A stretch of DNA of 37,799 nucleotides from an uncultured delta proteobacterium (GCA_903845045.1 CAIMWA010000293.1:1-37799); one strand, 5' to 3'. Shown: positions 23,644-32,810, numbered from the stretch's first letter. Program-made: numbers and translations. Notes: generated by a model not told the origin, from the letters alone.

Positions 23644-24714
23644 ATGGGGAACCGTGGGCATCACCGTCGGCGCTGCGTCGGTGCACTGCTGTGCGTCGCG
23701 GTGTCGACGATCGCGCGCCCTGCGGTCGCGTGCCTGCCCGGACTCACCTGCCTCGATGCCGATCTGTCGCCGACCGGCGATGCGCCCGCGAACCTTCAGG
23801 CGCTCGCGTTCTGGCCGCAGCGAGACGTCCACCAGCCGCCGTCGACGACGCTGCCGACGCTGTTTCGCATCGACGGTGCTCGGCACGACGCCGTCGCCTT
23901 CACGACCCGCACGAACGCGTTCGACGAGGCACTGCTGGTGCCGTCGTCGCCGCTCGTCGAGGGCGCGCAGTACGAGGTCACCGGCGCGAGCACGTGCACG
24001 GGTCCGGTCGTCGGAGCCCCGCTGCGATTCACGGCGACGGCCCCGGCTACGTTGCCGACCACCCTCGGCGTCATCGACGTCGGCGCGATCTCGCGGGGAC
24101 CGATCAGCATCGTCGGCGTCGCGTTCGAGTCCGGAAGCTGCGGACCGACCTTCGCGGCGGCGTGGGTCGACGCCCGCGTGAGCCTCTCCGTCGAGGCGCT
24201 GCCGTGGGTGCATACGCTGCGATGGTCGGCGACGCTCGACGGCGCTCCGTGGCGCATGCCTCCAGCGTCGCCCGAGACGCCGCGCCCCGGGACCAACGGC
24301 CTCGGCTTCGGCGTGGAGCGCTTTTTCGTCCAATGCGGAGCGCCGGATGCGGGCGCGTATGACGGTGGTCCGCGACCCGGCGTGCATCGTCTGGGCTTCG
24401 TCGCGCACGTGCCGGGGCACGACGTCGCGCTGACCGTGGAGACCACCGTGGACCTTCGGTGTGACGAAGCGAGCGATGCGGGAGCGGTCGCGGACGTGAC
24501 CGTGGCGGACGTACCCGCGACCGATGCGACCTTCGCCGACGCGACCGCGGACGCACACGTCGATGCGACCACGATGGCCGCCGATGCGGCGGCGACGATC
24601 CCCATGGGCGCGGGCTGCTCCGTCGGCGTACCCGAGCGTGCGCGTCGAACGGCGATCGCTGGTGCATGGTTGCTCGTGCTGACGGCGCTGCGCCGACGTC
24701 GCCGCCGAGCATGA
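23644..24714 (+). CDS. Secreted protein with MYXO-CTERM-like sorting tail
   Basis: Translates to 356 residues from ATG 23644 (a GTG at 23626 is possible). The signal peptide is RRRCVGALLCVAVSTIARPAVA. The body is an Ig/fibronectin-like or jelly-roll region: FTTRTNAFDEALLV, GAQYEVTGASTCTGPVVGAPLRFTA, HTLRWSATLDGAPWRM and RPGVHRLGFVAHVPGHDVALTV, followed by an Asp/Ala/Val linker (about 290-325). The end has GAGCSVG, a hydrophobic stretch (IAGAWLLVLTAL) and a poly-Arg tail (RRRRRRA), the three-part layout of MYXO-CTERM tails (Cys-containing motif, TM helix, Arg cluster) that is cleaved by myxosortase and displayed on the surface. It diverges from the small lipoprotein. Confidence 0.75.
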   Translation: MGNRGHHRRRCVGALLCVAVSTIARPAVACLPGLTCLDADLSPTGDAPANLQALAFWPQRDVHQPPSTTLPTLFRIDGARHDAVAFTTRTNAFDEALLVPSSPLVEGAQYEVTGASTCTGPVVGAPLRFTATAPATLPTTLGVIDVGAISRGPISIVGVAFESGSCGPTFAAAWVDARVSLSVEALPWVHTLRWSATLDGAPWRMPPASPETPRPGTNGLGFGVERFFVQCGAPDAGAYDGGPRPGVHRLGFVAHVPGHDVALTVETTVDLRCDEASDAGAVADVTVADVPATDATFADATADAHVDATTMAADAAATIPMGAGCSVGVPERARRTAIAGAWLLVLTALRRRRRRA

Positions 24715-24770
24715 CGGCGCGGCACCTCCCCCGCGCCCCCTTGACCGATCTGGAACTACACTCCCCGTCC

Positions 24771-25736
24771 ATGGCGCGACGATCCACCGGACGCTTCGTT
24801 CTCGCCGGGCTCGCGCTCGGGGCCTTCGCTACGTTGCCGGCGTGCTCGCCGACGCTCGAGCTCACGACCGCCGACGCGGCCGCCGAGACGGACGCTCGGG
24901 CCCCCGCGGTCGATGCCGTCGACACCGTCGATGCGGTCGACGGCGGTGCGAGCGCGCCCGTCGACGCGGCCTCCTTCGACGTGCCGATGCCGCGCGACGC
25001 GACCGCCGAGGCCGACGCCGCACGACCGCGCGATGTGACGACCGCACCCGATGCGAGCGCCCCCCGGGACGTGGTCGTCGCCGTCGATGCTCCGGTCATC
25101 CACGACGCGCCGCCGACGTCGAACGCGGACACGTACTGCCCCGGCGGCGCCTGCGTGCACTGGTGGAACTGCCGCGTGACCTACCAGTACCAGTACCCGT
25201 CGAGCCACGATTGGGACACGGACTTCCACATGGTCGACGGCACGCCCATCGCGCTGCCGCACGCCTCGCGGCTCACCGCGGTGTATCTCGCCGGCGCGGG
25301 GTTCCAGCCCGAATTCACGGACCTCGTGTCAGGCGAGTGGGTGCACTTCAACCACCTGCACCTCAACTCCGAGTTCGGCGGCAACGACCACGCGCTCGGC
25401 CCGGTGCAGCTCGTCGCGCTGACCGACGCGGCGCACCCGGACCACATCTACCCCGCGGGCTGGGTCGTGGGCTTCTCCGGCGGCGGAACCACCGGCACCG
25501 GCTACCTCGGCACCGACTCCGCCGGGAACGTCTGCACCGGCGGACACTCCACCGCCGCGCACTTCTGCGCCGTCACGCACGCCGCCCACACGATCAACTA
25601 CTTCCTGCCGACGGACTCGGCGGGCTGCCCGATGACGGGGTGGCCGACGACGCTCTGGGCGACGTTGCACCCGCTGGCGCCGCGCTACGCGAGCTGCCCG
25701 TCGGCCTGCAACGCCTGCGGCGTCGCGCACTTCTGA
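24771..25736 (+). CDS. Lipoprotein with a degenerate M23 (LytM)-like domain
   Basis: Translates to 321 residues. Lipoprotein signal FVLAGLALGAFATLPAC (Cys at residue 25), then an Asp/Ala/Val/Pro linker (30-115). From about residue 120 the order of strands resembles M23 endopeptidases: SSHDWDTDFHMVDGTPIALPHASRL (like the His/Asp segment GVDFxxxxGTPVxAPxxG), EWVHFNHLHLNSEFGG, AGWVVGFSGGGTTGTGY and GGHSTAAHFCAV (like GPHLHFEV). In the last segment the usual HxH pair reads AAHF, and the first ligand position also differs, so zinc binding is probably lost. It may bind peptidoglycan or be structural. The gene is plus-strand and downstream of the MYXO-CTERM-like gene by 56 nt. Confidence 0.7.
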   Translation: MARRSTGRFVLAGLALGAFATLPACSPTLELTTADAAAETDARAPAVDAVDTVDAVDGGASAPVDAASFDVPMPRDATAEADAARPRDVTTAPDASAPRDVVVAVDAPVIHDAPPTSNADTYCPGGACVHWWNCRVTYQYQYPSSHDWDTDFHMVDGTPIALPHASRLTAVYLAGAGFQPEFTDLVSGEWVHFNHLHLNSEFGGNDHALGPVQLVALTDAAHPDHIYPAGWVVGFSGGGTTGTGYLGTDSAGNVCTGGHSTAAHFCAVTHAAHTINYFLPTDSAGCPMTGWPTTLWATLHPLAPRYASCPSACNACGVAHF

Positions 25737-25754
25737 CACCGGCTAGGCGCGAGC

Positions 25755-26438
25755 TCAGTACTCGATGCTGCGCTGCTCGATGCGCGGACCGCCGGGCGTC
25801 GGCGCCATGAGCGTGTAGTACGCGACGCGTCCGGCGGGTGCGGCACCGGCGCTGCCCAGGGCGACCACGGTGACGCCCTCGAGGCTGCGCACGAACGGCG
25901 TGTGCGCGCCGCCGCAGATCACCACGTCGGCGGGGTCGTCGGCGATGAGCGCGTTGAGCTCGTCGTCGTCGAGGTCGAAGGTGATCTGCTCGTCGGGGTC
26001 CAGCGGCGAGCCGTGCACCACGAGCCACTCGCGGCCGTCGGGCATCTCGAGGCGCAGCGCCTCGGGCAGCTTGCGCAGCTTCGCGAGGATCAGGTCGCCG
26101 AGCGCCGCGCGCGTCACCGCGAAGCGCTGCACTGCGGCGGCCTCGTCCTCGGAGCGCGGACGGAGCTTCGCAGGGTCGATGGAGCCCAGCGCGCGGTCCG
26201 ACGTGCCGCGCACGCAGCGAGCGTTGACCTCCATGAGCCGGAGCCACACGCCGAGCGGATCGTCGCCCTCGAGCAGCAGGTCGCCGGCCACGAAGAGCGT
26301 CGTGGCGTGGTCGTCCTTCATCGCCGCGAGGACGGCTTCGAGGGCCGCGAGGTTGCCGTGCAGGTCGGCGATGAACGCCATGGGACCGTGCAGGTTCTCG
26401 AGCTTCCAGTTCGTCGAATCTTTTCTACCGGAGGCCAT
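25755..26438 (-). CDS. Calcineurin-like metallophosphoesterase (YfcE/ApaH-like)
   Basis: Translates to 227 residues. Two-metal motifs are recognisable: IADLHGN (about residue 24), VAGDLLLEGDDP (about 51), RGTSDRALG (where the family has GNHD), VHGSPLDP (about 134) and GGAHTPF (GHTH-like, about 174). The GNHD and GHTH variants mean it is a divergent member, so catalysis or substrate (nucleotide, protein or nucleic acid phosphate) is uncertain. No signal peptide or TM segment. It overlaps no gene but ends 18 nt from the convergent lipoprotein and begins 41 nt from the CorC-type gene that it follows on the same strand. Confidence 0.75.
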   Translation of the reverse strand: MASGRKDSTNWKLENLHGPMAFIADLHGNLAALEAVLAAMKDDHATTLFVAGDLLLEGDDPLGVWLRLMEVNARCVRGTSDRALGSIDPAKLRPRSEDEAAAVQRFAVTRAALGDLILAKLRKLPEALRLEMPDGREWLVVHGSPLDPDEQITFDLDDDELNALIADDPADVVICGGAHTPFVRSLEGVTVVALGSAGAAPAGRVAYYTLMAPTPGGPRIEQRSIEY

Positions 26439-26479
26439 GTGGCCGGCCAGTATGCGCGATGGACGCCCGCGGCGGTCGC

Positions 26480-27793
26480 TCAATCGTCGGCGTCGGCGGC
26501 GGCGCGCTCCACGGCCCGCTGCGGATCGCGGACGATCTCGACCTTCTTCGCGCGGCGCTTGTCGGCCTCGCGCACGAGGAAGCGCATGGACTCCCAGAGC
26601 ACCACGGTGCCCACCGCCGGCACCTTGCCCGCGCGCTCGCTCAGGAATCCTCCGAGCGTCGTGTAGTCACCGTCGTCCGGGAACTCGACGCCGAGGCGCT
26701 CGCCGAGCTCGGAGATCGGCATCGTCGCGCTCGCGAGGTAGCGATCGGGACCGACCACCACCCAGTCGGCGTCGGCGCCCTCGTCGTGCTCGTCGCGGAT
26801 GTCGCCGACGAGCTCCTCCAAGATGTCCTCGAGGGTCACGAGGCCCACCACGGCGCCGAACTCGTCGACCACCATGGCCATGTGCATGCGCGTCGCCTGC
26901 AGCTCGCGGAGCACGCTCGTCACGGGCTGCGCGTCGCTCACGAGCACCACGGGCTTGCGCGCGAGGCCCTCGAGGGAGCGCTGCGCCGGCGTCGCGGCGG
27001 GGTCCATGGCCACGCGGAAGAGGTCCTTCATGACGAGCACGCCGACGACGTTGTCGACCTGGCCGTCGTACAGCGGCACGCGCGAGTGGGCCTCCTCGTG
27101 GAGCCGCTTCACCGCCGCGTCGAAGGGCGTGTGCACGTCGAGCGACACGATCTGCGTGCGCGGCACCATGATCTCCTTCGCCGTCGTCTCGATCATGTCG
27201 ATGACGTTCTGGAGCATCTCGCCGCTCGCCTTGTCGACGGCGCCGGACTGCTCCGCGGCCTCGACGACGTACTCGACCTCCTTCTCGGTCATCTCGGCGA
27301 CGTGCTCCTGGCCCTGCTCCGCGAGCCATCGCTTCGCGGCGCGGCCGGCCACGGCCATGGGCTGCGCGATGGGCGCGAGCACCCAGCCGAGGGGACGCAT
27401 CCACCCGAGGGCGAGGGGCGCGATCTGCCGCGCACGGTGCCGGCCGAGGGCCGCCGCGAACTCCGTCAGCAGCCCCGAGAACACCGCCACGCAGAGCACC
27501 CGAAGAACGATCTCCCAGGACTCCGCCGACGCCTGGTGACCCGCCCCGGTGGTGAGCGCCGTCGCGACCACCGGGCACACGACGCGCCCCGCGTGCAGCC
27601 GCGAGAACACGCGCTGCGGGTCCGCGAGGTAGAGGTCCAGCGAGCGCCCGCGGGGGCCGAGCTCGTCGCGCAGCGCGCGCATGCGGGCGTCGGGCAGCGC
27701 GGCGAGCGCCGACTCGATGAGCACCAGGACCCCGCCGAGCAGCAGCAATAGCGCCGCGCCGGAGAACGCGACCCATTCGAGGCTACTGCTCAT
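26480..27793 (-). CDS. CNNM/CorC (HlyC) family membrane transporter-like protein
   Basis: Translates to 437 residues. An N-terminal DUF21/CNNM membrane domain is seen (TM about 8-30 AFSGAALLLLLGGVLVLI, plus about 93-115 and 130-152). Two CBS domains follow: residues 206-265 (EIMVPRTQIVSLDVHTPFDAAVKRL, VNVVGVLVMKDLFR) and 276-335 (PVVLVSDAQPVTSVLREL, FGAVVGLVTLEDILEELVGDI). The C-terminal CorC_HlyC domain is at 345-425 (YLASATMPISELGERLGVEFPDDGDYTTLGGFLSERAGKVP). The family moves or regulates Mg2+/Co2+. Start ATG 27793 precedes the first TM. It is divergent from recN; the 139-bp gap has no obvious LexA box. Confidence 0.9.
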   Translation of the reverse strand: MSSSLEWVAFSGAALLLLLGGVLVLIESALAALPDARMRALRDELGPRGRSLDLYLADPQRVFSRLHAGRVVCPVVATALTTGAGHQASAESWEIVLRVLCVAVFSGLLTEFAAALGRHRARQIAPLALGWMRPLGWVLAPIAQPMAVAGRAAKRWLAEQGQEHVAEMTEKEVEYVVEAAEQSGAVDKASGEMLQNVIDMIETTAKEIMVPRTQIVSLDVHTPFDAAVKRLHEEAHSRVPLYDGQVDNVVGVLVMKDLFRVAMDPAATPAQRSLEGLARKPVVLVSDAQPVTSVLRELQATRMHMAMVVDEFGAVVGLVTLEDILEELVGDIRDEHDEGADADWVVVGPDRYLASATMPISELGERLGVEFPDDGDYTTLGGFLSERAGKVPAVGTVVLWESMRFLVREADKRRAKKVEIVRDPQRAVERAAADADD

Positions 27794-27932
27794 TGCGTGA
27801 TGGTCCGGCGGGCACAAGGGCCCCTCGCGCGCCGGGGGCGCCGGGGACGGAGCGACGGTAACACCCGCGCCGGGGCGGTCAAGGCAGCGCGTTGACGCTC
27901 CGGACCTTCCAGCGTACGCGGTCACCGCGAAG

Positions 27933-29642
27933 ATGCTGACGACGCTGCAGGTGCGGGACCTGGCGATCATCGACGAGGTCGAGGTCTCCTTCGGGCGGGG
28001 GCTCAACGTGGTGACCGGCGAGACCGGCGCGGGCAAGAGCATCCTCATCGACGCGCTGTCGCTGGTGCTCGGCGCGCGCGCGTCGGCGGCGGAGATCGTG
28101 CGCACCGGCGCCTCGCAGGCCGAGGTCACGGCGGTGTTCACCGTGGCCGGCGACGAGGTGCGAAGGGCGCGCTTCGACGAGGCCGGCATCGCCTGGGACG
28201 ACGAGCTCGTGGTGCGGCGCATCGTCGGCAGCGAGCGCACCGGCGGGCGCTCCAAGGCCTACCTCAACGGGCGCATGGTGAGCCTCGCGCAGCTCGTGGC
28301 GCTCACCGCGGGCCTCGCGGACATCACCTCGCAGCACGACCAGCAGACCCTCACGGACCCGGCGACGCACCTGCTGCTCCTCGATGCGTCGGCGTCGCTG
28401 GAGCCGGCGCGGGCTTCGATGGCGCGGGCCCACGCGGCGCTGGCCGACGCGACGCGGTCCCTCGAGGGCGTGCTGCGCGCGCTGCGCGACCGGGCCGACC
28501 GCGAGGACCTGCTGCGCTTTCAAGCCAAGGAGATCGACGGCCTCGGGCTCGTTCCCGGCGTCGACGACTCGTGGACCGCGGAGCGCGACCGGCTGCGTCA
28601 CGCGTCGCGGCTCGCCGAGGGCACGGCGCGCGCCGAGGAGCTTCTGTACGCGCGCGACGGCGCGGTGCTCGACGAGCTCGGCGTCGTCGTCGACACCCTC
28701 GCGAAGCTCGCCCCCTTCGACGCCGCGCTGCAGCCCCCGCTGGACCTCGTGACGCAGGCGCAGACGCTGGTGCAGGAGGCCGCGCGGGAGATCGGCCGCT
28801 ACGCCCGCGCCGTGCGCAGCAACCCCGAGCGCCTCGTCGAGATCGAGGACCATCTGCAGTCCCTCGGTCGCCTCAAGCGCAAGTACGGCGGCACCGTCGA
28901 GGAGGTGCTGGCCTTTCGCGAGCGCGTGGCGACGGAGCTCGCGGCGCTGGAGCAGGGCGAGGGCCGCGTCGCGGAGCTCGAGGGCTCCGTGGAGTCGGCT
29001 CGGGCGCGGGCGCAGTCCGAGGCGCGGGCGCTGCGCGAGGCCCGTCGCGTCGCCGCGGGGCTTCTCGGCGACAACATCGGCCGCGAGCTCGACGCGCTGG
29101 GCATGGGCGGCGCGCGGGTCATCGTCGAGGTCGCGCACGCGTCGCAGGGCGCGGCGGACCTCGTCGTCGACGGCGCGCGGCTCACGGCGTCGGGCATCGA
29201 CCGGGTGGAGTTCCTCATCGCGCCGAACCGCGGCGAGGAGCCCCGGCCGCTGCGCAAGATCGCGTCGGGCGGCGAGCTCTCGCGATCGCTGCTCGCGGTG
29301 AAGCGCGTGCTCACCGACGTGGGACCGGAGACCTTCTACGTCTTCGACGAGGTCGACGCGGGCGTGGGCGGCGCCGTCGCCGAGGTCATCGGTCAGAAGA
29401 TCCGGCAGGTCGCGACGCGGCACCAGGTGCTCTGCATCACGCACCTTCCGCAGATCGCGGTGTACGGCGACCGGCACCTCGTGGTGCGCAAGCGCGCCGT
29501 CGGCGACCGCACGCAGTCGACGGTGCACGGCCTCGACGACGCCGAGCGCGTCTCCGAGATCGCGCGCATGCTCGGCGGCATCAAGGTCACCGAGCGCACG
29601 CGCCAGGCCGCCGAGGAGATGCTGCGTGCCGCCGCGCGCTGA
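27933..29642 (+). CDS. recN: DNA repair ATPase RecN
   Basis: Translates to 569 residues, standard RecN length. Walker A GETGAGKS (residues 29-36) after NVVTG, the RecN/SMC-type coiled-coil arms (about 160-360; EQGEGRVAELEGSVESARARA), an ABC signature SGGELSRSLLAVKRVL and Walker B YVFDEVDAGVGGAVAEVIG are all present, with the C-terminal ITHLPQIAVYGDRHLVV. RecN is an SMC-like protein that helps repair double-strand breaks by recombination. A TTGACG at 27892 could be a -35, but no clear SOS box is visible. The next gene begins inside its last codons. Confidence 0.95.
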   Translation: MLTTLQVRDLAIIDEVEVSFGRGLNVVTGETGAGKSILIDALSLVLGARASAAEIVRTGASQAEVTAVFTVAGDEVRRARFDEAGIAWDDELVVRRIVGSERTGGRSKAYLNGRMVSLAQLVALTAGLADITSQHDQQTLTDPATHLLLLDASASLEPARASMARAHAALADATRSLEGVLRALRDRADREDLLRFQAKEIDGLGLVPGVDDSWTAERDRLRHASRLAEGTARAEELLYARDGAVLDELGVVVDTLAKLAPFDAALQPPLDLVTQAQTLVQEAAREIGRYARAVRSNPERLVEIEDHLQSLGRLKRKYGGTVEEVLAFRERVATELAALEQGEGRVAELEGSVESARARAQSEARALREARRVAAGLLGDNIGRELDALGMGGARVIVEVAHASQGAADLVVDGARLTASGIDRVEFLIAPNRGEEPRPLRKIASGGELSRSLLAVKRVLTDVGPETFYVFDEVDAGVGGAVAEVIGQKIRQVATRHQVLCITHLPQIAVYGDRHLVVRKRAVGDRTQSTVHGLDDAERVSEIARMLGGIKVTERTRQAAEEMLRAAAR

Positions 29643-30684
29643 GCGTTCGCGCTTCGTCGGCGCCGCGCTCTGCGCCTTCGCGGTCGCCGCCTGCGGGTCC
29701 GTCGACGACCCCGCGACCACAGGCAGCCTCGACGCCGCCGCGGACGTTCCCGAGACCTCCTTCGATGGCGCCGCCGACGACGCCACGACGCACCCGGACG
29801 ACGCTCCCGCGACGATGGACGCGCCCCGCGACGCCGCCCGGGACGCCCATGCCGACGCGCCCGACGACGCCCCGCGCGACGCCGCGGAGAACCACCCCGA
29901 CGTGCCCGCACCCCCGCCCGACGCCGGTCCGACGGAGCCGAACTTCGACGCGATCCCCTGGAGCGAGCCGGGGCTCGGCGTGGCCTACCGCGACAGCGGC
30001 AACCCCCGCGGCGACGACGTCTTCATCGGCTACGCGGGCTACAACGTCACCGCCGACGCCGCGCGGGCGTGGGTGACGGCGCTCTTTCACGCGACGCTGC
30101 ACGACCACGGCGTGCGCCACGTGTACGCGGTGCAGGGGCCTCGCGACGTGCTCTACGCCGCGCAGGAGATCGGCAACTCGCACCTCATCGCGCAGATGCT
30201 CCCGCGGCTGGTGCCCGGCGCGCGGGTGCTCGTGGCGGCGCACTCGAGCGGCGCCTACGTCGCGCACGAGCTCCTCGGGCAGCTCTTCGAGCGCGGCCTC
30301 GACCCGACGCACCTCACCGCCGGGCGCGTCAGCTACTGGGACCTCGACGGCGGGTCGTCGGGCTACGACGCGACCATCGCGGCCTCGGTGCACCACGGGT
30401 ACTTCGTGTGGGCCGAGGCCGGCGCCGGCGGCACGCGCTCGCCGAACGCCAGCACCATGCTCGCCCTCGGCGCGGCGCACCCCGGCGCGGGCGGAGCGGT
30501 GCGCCTCGATACCGGCGGCGCGGGCTGCAACGCGGGCGCCGTGTGGTGCATGCACATGACCCTGGTGACCACGCGTCCGCACGACCCGGCGAACGCGAGC
30601 GCGGCGCTCGACTACGGGTCCTTCGACGCGACGCACCGGGTGCAGACGGCGTGGCTCGAGGCCACGGGCTACGGCGTCCCCTGA
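29626..30684 (+). CDS. Lipoprotein with Asp-rich linker and alpha/beta-hydrolase-like domain
   Basis: Translates to 352 residues from GTG 29626, overlapping recN by 17 nt, with GAGGAG upstream inside recN. Lipoprotein signal ALCAFAVAAC. A Ala/Asp/Pro linker (30-105) is followed by a domain with VFIGYAGYNV, YAVQGPRDVLYAAQ, LVPGARVLVAAHSSGAYVAHELL (AHSSG nucleophile-elbow-like, about residue 205), ALGAAHPGAGG and MHMTLVTTRPHDPANAS with possible acid/base residues. The elbow is AxSxG-like, not the classic GxSxG, so hydrolase activity is tentative. Coupling with recN is probably translational rather than functional. Confidence 0.75.
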   Translation: MPPRAERSRFVGAALCAFAVAACGSVDDPATTGSLDAAADVPETSFDGAADDATTHPDDAPATMDAPRDAARDAHADAPDDAPRDAAENHPDVPAPPPDAGPTEPNFDAIPWSEPGLGVAYRDSGNPRGDDVFIGYAGYNVTADAARAWVTALFHATLHDHGVRHVYAVQGPRDVLYAAQEIGNSHLIAQMLPRLVPGARVLVAAHSSGAYVAHELLGQLFERGLDPTHLTAGRVSYWDLDGGSSGYDATIAASVHHGYFVWAEAGAGGTRSPNASTMLALGAAHPGAGGAVRLDTGGAGCNAGAVWCMHMTLVTTRPHDPANASAALDYGSFDATHRVQTAWLEATGYGVP

Positions 30685-30690
30685 GGGGCG

Positions 30691-31203
30691 TCAGCGACGA
30701 CGGCCGCCGCCGCCGATGGGCACGGCGAAGGCCGCCATGAAGGCGACCGTCCAGCCGATCAGGAAGACCACGAAGACGAAGAGCGCCACCGCCGCGCCGC
30801 CGCCGAGCGGTCCACCGCCGCCGAGGTTCGCCTCGAAGGCGAGATGGAAGATGTAGACGAGCAGCGCCATCACGGCGTTGCCCGCGGCGTTCATGTAGGC
30901 GGCGACGCGCTCCCAGTTCTCGTCGCGGCGCTCCGGCGCGAGCCAGAAGTCCTTGTTGGGGAGGTTGATCATCGACGTCGGCATCGACGCCATCGCGACG
31001 GGCAGGCCGAAGAACGACCCCGCCATGATCGCGAGGACGCCGGCGTAGAGGCCCACGAAGAGGTCCTTCGGCGCCCAGCCGTTGGGCGCCCCCGCGGCGT
31101 CGAAGTGCGATGCCACGCGCTCCGGGAGCAACGGATAGACGTGCGCGACCTCGAGCGCCGCCAACGCCAGGAGCACCACCGCGATGATCCGTTGAACCTT
31201 CAT
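30691..31203 (-). CDS. DUF1648-domain membrane protein
   Basis: Translates to 170 residues from ATG 31203, with GGAGG (31208-31212) as Shine-Dalgarno. DUF1648 signature: YPLLPERVASHFDAAGAPNGWAPKD (about 23-47). Four TM helices are likely (1-20, 50-73, 100-125, 135-160), and the end is Gly/Arg-rich. The family is of unknown function, often near SdpI-type immunity or stress membrane proteins. A much longer reading frame continues upstream antisense to the outer-membrane gene, but composition and domain order support the start at 31203. It ends 6 nt from the convergent lipoprotein gene. Confidence 0.8.
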   Translation of the reverse strand: MKVQRIIAVVLLALAALEVAHVYPLLPERVASHFDAAGAPNGWAPKDLFVGLYAGVLAIMAGSFFGLPVAMASMPTSMINLPNKDFWLAPERRDENWERVAAYMNAAGNAVMALLVYIFHLAFEANLGGGGPLGGGAAVALFVFVVFLIGWTVAFMAAFAVPIGGGGRRR

Positions 31204-31257
31204 GGAGCCTCCGTTTCGGGACGCGCGCGAGGGTAGCACCGCCGCACCGTCGCAGGC

Positions 31258-31287
31258 TTGACACTGCTCCGACGGGACGCCTAGCGT
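31258..31287 (+). promoter_or_regulatory. Candidate sigma-70-type promoter TTGACA-18-TAGCGT
   Basis: TTGACA (31258-31263) and TAGCGT (31282-31287) are 18 nt apart and end 12 nt before the GTG at 31300, in the divergent gap between the DUF1648 gene and the outer-membrane gene. A -10 this close to the start would give a nearly leaderless transcript. Confidence 0.35.
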
Positions 31288-31299
31288 GCCGCCACGATC

Positions 31300-32787
31300 G
31301 TGCGTCTCTCTGGAGCCCTCTTCGCCGCGGCTTGCATCGCCGCCCCCGGGGTCGCGAACGCGCAGCGTACCGATCCTGCGGCGGCCGCGCCGATGCCGAT
31401 GCTGGCCGAGACGGCGCGCATCGTCGACGTGGTCGACTCCTTCGACGTCGGCAGCACGTTCAGCGTGCGCCTCACCGCGGGCTACCAGTTTCGCCGGCAC
31501 GACGTGCGCGTCGCGCGGGAGCTCGGCGTGAGCCCGCCGTCGACGAGCCTCGGCGTCCCGCAGACGGCCAACGTGGTCGATGCGACGCACACGACGCACA
31601 CCTTGCTCGTGGGCGCCGAGGTCGGCGTCTACCACGACCTCGCGCTGACCTTCGGGCTGCCGCTGGTGCTGTCCGACTCGCGCAGCCTGCGCCCGGTGAG
31701 CGGCCTGAGCAGCGCCAACGCCGCGACGCTGCTGGCCGACGGATGGAGCCAGGGCGCCGGCGCCGGGACCCCGACGTCGCTGTTCAATCCGCAGTTCGAC
31801 TCGCCGGAGCGCTCGGGCATCGACCAGATCCGGCTGGGCGTGCAGTGGTCCATCTTCAACCAGCAGCGCAACCGCAACCGCCCGACGTGGACGCTCTCCT
31901 TCGAGTGGCGCCCGCCGGTGGGCGCGCAGCTCCGCCCGTGCCAGCAGACCGCCTCGGGCACCGTCTGCCCCGACGCCTCGAACATCCCCGCGATCCCCGC
32001 GTCGGGCACGGCGGCGCCGACGGTCGCCTCGCGCCCGAACGCGCCGGGCTCGAACCCGGGCATCTCCCGCGACGTGCACGGCGTGTTCTTCCAGACCATG
32101 GTCTCGCGGCGCCTCGGTTACCTGGAGCCGTATGCGGGCCTCGACGTGCTCGCCGAGTTCCCGGCCCGCGACAGCGCGTTCCACTACGCCGACACGCCCT
32201 ACGGACAGCTCTCGAACTTTCCGCCCATCGTCGGGACGCTGACCATGGGCGCCGAGATCATCCCCTGGGAGAACCGCGAGACGTGGCAGCGCATGATCAT
32301 CGACCTGCGCTTCCGCGGGCAGTATTTCTCGCCGGGGCGCGATTACTCGCCGCTGTATGACGCCCTGGGCACGTCGTCGAGCCGCCCGCTGCTCATGCCC
32401 GGGTGCCCGGCCAACGCGCGCGCGCCGGACGGCGCCTGCCAGCCCGAGCGCAACGTCTACTTCGACGGGCTCACCACCACGGGGTCGCACGTCGTGCTCG
32501 GCGGCAGCGCGACGGTGTCGGTGCAGCCGGCGAAGTTCCTGCGGTTCACCCTCGGCGGCGGGCTCGCGTGGACGTCGTCGTACCTGCTGACCAACACCGA
32601 CGCGTGCAATCCGAGCCAGGTGCCCCCCGCGGCGCACCCGGAGTGGCAGGGCGGATGCACCGGCTCGAGCACCCCGGATCCGACGCACCGCACGGTCATC
32701 GACGCCGCGGGCAACCGGTTCCGCACCACCAACGACCTGACCTGGGACTTCTTCGCCGCCATCGCGCTCACCCCGCGCGTCTGGTGA
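31300..32787 (+). CDS. Outer-membrane beta-barrel protein
   Basis: Translates to 495 residues from GTG 31300. Signal peptide MRLSGALFAAACIAAPGVANA is cut after residue 21. The mature protein alternates amphipathic strands and Gly/Ser/Asp turns (FSVRLTAGYQFRR, LALTFGLPLVLSDS, WTLSFEWRPPVGAQL, LGYLEPYAGLDVLAEF, MIIDLRFRGQYFSPG, FLRFTLGGGLAWTSSY) and ends in LTPRVW with a C-terminal aromatic, the usual barrel-assembly signature. It looks like a myxobacterial porin-like protein with no family name visible. It precedes the signalling operon by 72 nt and may be separate from it. Confidence 0.75.
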   Translation: MRLSGALFAAACIAAPGVANAQRTDPAAAAPMPMLAETARIVDVVDSFDVGSTFSVRLTAGYQFRRHDVRVARELGVSPPSTSLGVPQTANVVDATHTTHTLLVGAEVGVYHDLALTFGLPLVLSDSRSLRPVSGLSSANAATLLADGWSQGAGAGTPTSLFNPQFDSPERSGIDQIRLGVQWSIFNQQRNRNRPTWTLSFEWRPPVGAQLRPCQQTASGTVCPDASNIPAIPASGTAAPTVASRPNAPGSNPGISRDVHGVFFQTMVSRRLGYLEPYAGLDVLAEFPARDSAFHYADTPYGQLSNFPPIVGTLTMGAEIIPWENRETWQRMIIDLRFRGQYFSPGRDYSPLYDALGTSSSRPLLMPGCPANARAPDGACQPERNVYFDGLTTTGSHVVLGGSATVSVQPAKFLRFTLGGGLAWTSSYLLTNTDACNPSQVPPAAHPEWQGGCTGSSTPDPTHRTVIDAAGNRFRTTNDLTWDFFAAIALTPRVW

Positions 32788-32810
32788 GCCCGTCGCACAA
32801 TCTGCGCAAC

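Noticed and set aside
24741..24770. TTGACC ... TACACT as a promoter upstream of the M23-like lipoprotein
   Set aside because: The spacing between boxes is only about 10 nt, too short for a sigma-70 promoter.
27794..27932. SOS (LexA) box upstream of recN
   Set aside because: No CTGT-N8-ACAG-like or other palindrome of the known LexA types was found in the gap.
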